Origin: Clostridia bacterium
Lineage (GTDB): Bacteria > Bacillota_A > Clostridia > Christensenellales > Aristaeellaceae
NCBI GenBank assembly: GCA_900754775.1
Contig: CAAEDZ010000275.1
Coordinates: forward strand, 1 to 7,560
Direction of reading: 5' to 3'
DNA: 7,560 nucleotides
The notes below the pieces were generated by a model that had not been told where the DNA came from, made no database searches, and saw nothing but the letters and a program-made list of their open reading frames with translations. Below, one piece after another: positions 5,794 to 7,560 of the stretch (positions are counted from its first letter, which is position 1; each line of letters starts with the position of its first letter). A program made the translations under genes and the position numbers.

Positions 5794-6522
5794 ATGAAGA
5801 AGATGTTGATGAAGGTTTTCGCGCTGATCACGGTCCTGGTACTCGCCCTGAGCAGCTTTGCCGCGCTTGCGGAAGCGGCCCCCGAAGAGGCCCCCGCTCC
5901 CGTCGTGGTCGAGGCCCCCGCGCCGCAGCCCGAGCCGCAGCCGGAACCCAAGCCGGAACCCAAGGCCGAGCCGCAGCCCGAACCCGTAAAGACCGAGACC
6001 CCCGCTGAGACCCCCGCCGAGCCGACCGAGACCCCCGCCGAGGTCCCCGCCGAACCGACCGAGGCCCCCGTCGAGCAGCCCACCGAGGCGCCGACCGAGG
6101 CCCCCGCCGAAGTTCCGACCGAGACCCCCGCCCCCACCGAGACCCCCGCGGAGCCCACCGAGGTCCCCGGCGAGGAACAGACCGAAGTCTCTACCGACCC
6201 CACCGCTGAGCCGACCACCGAACCTTCTGCCGACCCGACCACCGAGCCCACCGCCGAACCGACTGCCGAGCCCACGCCCGTCCCCTTCACCGCCGAGGTG
6301 AAGATCGAGCTGGTCAACAAAGGCGACATCTACTTCGGAGACGAAGTCACCCTCAAGGTCATCGTCGAAAACGCCACCGCCTCTTACGCCATCCGCTGGG
6401 AAATGAACGATGGCAGCGGCTGGAAGGCGATCGAGGGCGAGGACGAAGATGAATACAAGTTCATCGTCACCGAAGAGAACGCCGACACCGAGTACCGCGT
6501 CGTGCTGCTGGCCAACGCCTGA
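5794..6522 (+). CDS. Secreted Pro/Glu/Thr-rich stalk protein with C-terminal Ig-like domain (paralogue 1)
   Basis: 242 residues from ATG 5794; AGGAG (5781-5785) lies 8 nt upstream. An in-frame GTG at 5785 is part of that site and is not preferred. A signal peptide is clear: MKKMLMK, hydrophobic core to ~22, and cleavage probably after ALA (residue 26). Residues 30-164 are low-complexity PEP, TEAP, AETP and EPT repeats with no aromatic residues, suggesting an extended stalk or cell-wall spanner. Residues 165-242 form a compact Ig-like domain (VKIELVN, DIYFGDEVTLKV, IRWEMNDGSGWKAI, EYRVVLLANA). No LPXTG tail, membrane anchor or SLH domain is visible, so retention at the surface is unexplained. 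It is the first of three related genes and the nearest to the putative activator sites. No specific function is recognised. Confidence 0.85.
   Translation: MKKMLMKVFALITVLVLALSSFAALAEAAPEEAPAPVVVEAPAPQPEPQPEPKPEPKAEPQPEPVKTETPAETPAEPTETPAEVPAEPTEAPVEQPTEAPTEAPAEVPTETPAPTETPAEPTEVPGEEQTEVSTDPTAEPTTEPSADPTTEPTAEPTAEPTPVPFTAEVKIELVNKGDIYFGDEVTLKVIVENATASYAIRWEMNDGSGWKAIEGEDEDEYKFIVTEENADTEYRVVLLANA
5881..6285 (+). repeat. Degenerate tandem Pro/Glu/Thr coding repeats
   Basis: Short imperfect units built from GAGACCCCCGC, GAGGCCCCCG and GAGCCCACCG blocks encode the stalk of paralogue 1. Unit length is irregular (6-12 codons), so it is low-complexity protein-coding repeat and not a CRISPR array. 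Such tracts expand and contract easily and may vary between strains. Confidence 0.8.
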
Positions 6523-6569
6523 GCGCCGCAAGGTACGCCCGAGCAGAGAAGGAAAGGCAGGTTAGGAAA

Positions 6570-7208
6570 ATGAAGAAGATGATCCGCATCGCGCTCGCTC
6601 TGGTCCTCGCGCTGAGCCTGGCCATCCCGGCCGCGCTGGCAGAACAGGTCGTTTCCGATACATTCACGTTGACCGACGAAGTCACCATCAAGGTAGAAGC
6701 CCCCGCCGAGGAGCAGCCCGTCGAGGAAGAGCCCGCCGAGGAGCCTGCCCAGGAGCAGCCCACGGCCGAGCCGCTGCCCACGGAGCCACCCCTCCCCACG
6801 CAGGAGCCGCTGCCCACGGAGCCGCCCATCCCCACGGTGGAGCCTCTGCCCACCGATGAGGCGCTCTCCACCGAGCAGCCGCTGCCCACGGACGAACTGC
6901 CCACCGCCACCCCCACCCCCACGCAGGAGGCCCCCGCGCCGCAGCGCAGCGTCTCCATCTCCATCGACAAGCCGCTTGATGCCATCTACATCGGCGACGA
7001 GGTCACCTTCACCGCCACGCTCCATGGCTACGAGGGCGCGCAGGTGGAGATCTTCTGGGAGTGCATGACCAATGGCGAATGGCAGCCCACGGGCGACACG
7101 GGCGCGACCTTGACCATCGTCATCGACGAAAGCAACGCGCAAAGTTCCTGGCGCTGCGGCGTGACCGTGCTGGCCGAGCCGGAGTTGGAACAGCCTGTTG
7201 CCGAATAG
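6570..7208 (+). CDS. Secreted Pro/Glu/Thr-rich stalk protein with C-terminal Ig-like domain (paralogue 2)
   Basis: 212 residues, 47 nt after paralogue 1. The ribosome binding site is not ideal: GGAAAGG at 6551-6557 is 12 nt away and TTAGGA is very close to ATG. Signal peptide MKKMIRIALALVLALSLAIPAALA, with cleavage expected after residue 24. The mature start EQVVSDTFTLTDEVTIKV resembles that of paralogue 3. Residues ~44-125 are a Pro/Glu/Thr stalk with LPTEPPLPTQEPLPTEPP-type repeats. Residues ~126-205 form an Ig-like domain clearly related to paralogue 1: DAIYIGDEVTFTA versus GDIYFGDEVTLKV, then IFWECMTNGEWQPTG versus IRWEMNDGSGWKAIEG. Two Cys (in WECMT and WRCGV) could form the core disulfide, and are absent from paralogue 1. 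No wall-sorting signal is seen. Probably co-transcribed with paralogue 1; function unknown. Confidence 0.85.
   Translation: MKKMIRIALALVLALSLAIPAALAEQVVSDTFTLTDEVTIKVEAPAEEQPVEEEPAEEPAQEQPTAEPLPTEPPLPTQEPLPTEPPIPTVEPLPTDEALSTEQPLPTDELPTATPTPTQEAPAPQRSVSISIDKPLDAIYIGDEVTFTATLHGYEGAQVEIFWECMTNGEWQPTGDTGATLTIVIDESNAQSSWRCGVTVLAEPELEQPVAE
6699..6944 (+). repeat. Degenerate Pro/Glu/Thr/Leu coding repeats
   Basis: Encodes the stalk of paralogue 2. The commonest block is CCGCTGCCCACGGA (for example from 6771, 6808 and 6880), giving PLPTE/PLPTD units. The register is different from the repeats in paralogue 1, so the stalks seem to have expanded independently while the Ig-like domains stayed related. 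Confidence 0.75.
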
Positions 7209-7246
7209 GCCGCCAAGCGTATTCGCAAATACCCGCAGAAGCGGCC
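7208..7246 (+). other. Nested stem-loop just after paralogue 2
   Basis: GGCCGC (7208-7213, from the last base of the stop codon) pairs with GCGGCC (7241-7246). Inside it GTATT (7219-7223) pairs with AATAC (7228-7232) around a 4-nt loop. No T run follows. It could protect the upstream transcript's 3' end or mark a processing site. Confidence 0.4.
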
Positions 7247-7262
7247 AGGGGAGGACGCATAC

Positions 7263-7298
7263 AACGCGCCGACTTCGGTCGCTTCGCGTTTAATTTAA
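7263..7298 (+). terminator. UUCG-capped hairpin followed by T/A-rich tract
   Basis: Outer stem AACGCG (7263-7268) / CGCGTT (7285-7290) and inner stem CGAC (7270-7273) / GTCG (7278-7281), closed by the very stable C(UUCG)G tetraloop, are followed by TTTAATTT. This is a plausible partial terminator or attenuator before paralogue 3. The tract is broken by AA, so read-through is likely. The inner hairpin is a reverse copy of the recurring GACCGAAGTC element. Confidence 0.45.
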
Positions 7299-7325
7299 GG
7301 AACACTGCATAGGGAGGTAGACCCG

Positions 7326-7560
7326 ATGAGAAAGATCGCAGAAAAGTGGCTGGCATTGCTCATGGCCATGCTCATGTTGCTCAGCTCCATGCCGCTGACC
7401 GCGCTGGCGGAACAGGTTTACAGCGAAGGCCTGACCATCACCGCCAAGGAAGCGCCCGAAGAAGGGGGCGAAACGCCGGAAGCCACTGGCGAAGTCGATG
7501 AGGACGCGCTGGCGCTCAAAGCGGTCGAGGACGCTATGGCGACCAACCCGAACACTGGCG
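7326..7560 (+). CDS. Secreted protein, N-terminal part (paralogue 3, cut by window edge)
   Basis: ATG 7326 with AGGGAGGT (7311-7318) 7 nt upstream; the frame stays open to the window end (78 codons). The signal peptide is MRKIAEKWLALLMAMLMLL followed by SSMPLTALA, with cleavage expected after residue 28. The mature start EQVYSEGLTITAKEAPEE is related to EQVVSDTFTLTDEVTIKV of paralogue 2, and the DNA around the cleavage site (GCGCTGGC, then GAACAGGT) is nearly identical. After this comes an acidic segment (EEGGETPEATGEVDEDALALKAVEDAM), less Pro-rich than the other two. It is not yet known whether it has an Ig-like domain. An NPNTG at the very end is not a sorting signal at this N-terminal position. 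Confidence 0.8.
   Translation, partial: MRKIAEKWLALLMAMLMLLSSMPLTALAEQVYSEGLTITAKEAPEEGGETPEATGEVDEDALALKAVEDAMATNPNTG

Noticed and set aside
5920..6280. Possible CRISPR-like array
   Set aside because: The repeats are short, irregular and imperfect, have no unique equal-length spacers, and stay in one coding frame.
5506..6531. Gly-rich minus-strand frame opposite the stalk gene
   Set aside because: Poly-Gly/Leu/Arg composition is the mirror of the Pro/Glu/Thr repeats; the + frame has a ribosome binding site, signal peptide and Ig-like domain.
7545..7559. NPNTG as a sortase sorting motif in paralogue 3
   Set aside because: It lies about 76 residues from the N-terminus, with no following hydrophobic helix and basic tail visible before the window ends.

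Overview
The window looks like a piece of a GC-rich, Gram-positive Clostridia-type genome, probably an uncultured gut member of the Oscillospirales/Christensenellales kind. The clues are strong AGGAGG ribosome binding sites, ATGA start/stop overlaps, a sigma-A-type promoter, and a pilus gene set plus Pro/Glu/Thr-rich secreted proteins of a type typical of gut Firmicutes. The taxon is inference. All supported genes are on the + strand.

Region 1 (1-4161) is a tightly packed operon for a type IV pilus / type II secretion-like machine. In order it holds the 3' end of a transglutaminase-like protein, a GspF/PilC-type inner-membrane platform protein, four small single-pass membrane proteins resembling divergent (pseudo)pilins, and a PilT-type retraction ATPase. 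Gaps are 0-13 nt or overlaps, so translation is probably coupled. The assembly ATPase (PilB/GspE), the major pilin and the prepilin peptidase are not in the window. A possible terminator overlaps the end of pilT.

Region 2 (4162-5534) is a separately promoted regulator: a SARP/BTAD-type DNA-binding activator with a C-terminal domain that resembles a GGDEF domain whose signature has decayed to SPSQY. A good sigma-A promoter lies in the 167-nt gap before it.

Region 3 (5535-7560) starts with a 259-nt non-coding stretch. It holds two pairs of GTAAC-type direct repeats at 11- and 12-bp periods, each followed by a -10-like element, an arrangement like known SARP activator sites. Three consecutive genes for related secreted proteins follow, the last one cut by the window edge. 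Each has a signal peptide; the two complete ones have a long Pro/Glu/Thr-rich stalk and one C-terminal Ig-like domain.

Working model (inference): the BTAD regulator activates the secreted stalk proteins downstream and may tie them to the adjacent pilus operon. A 10-base element, GACCGAAGTC, recurs across all three regions and is the main unexplained DNA-level signal.
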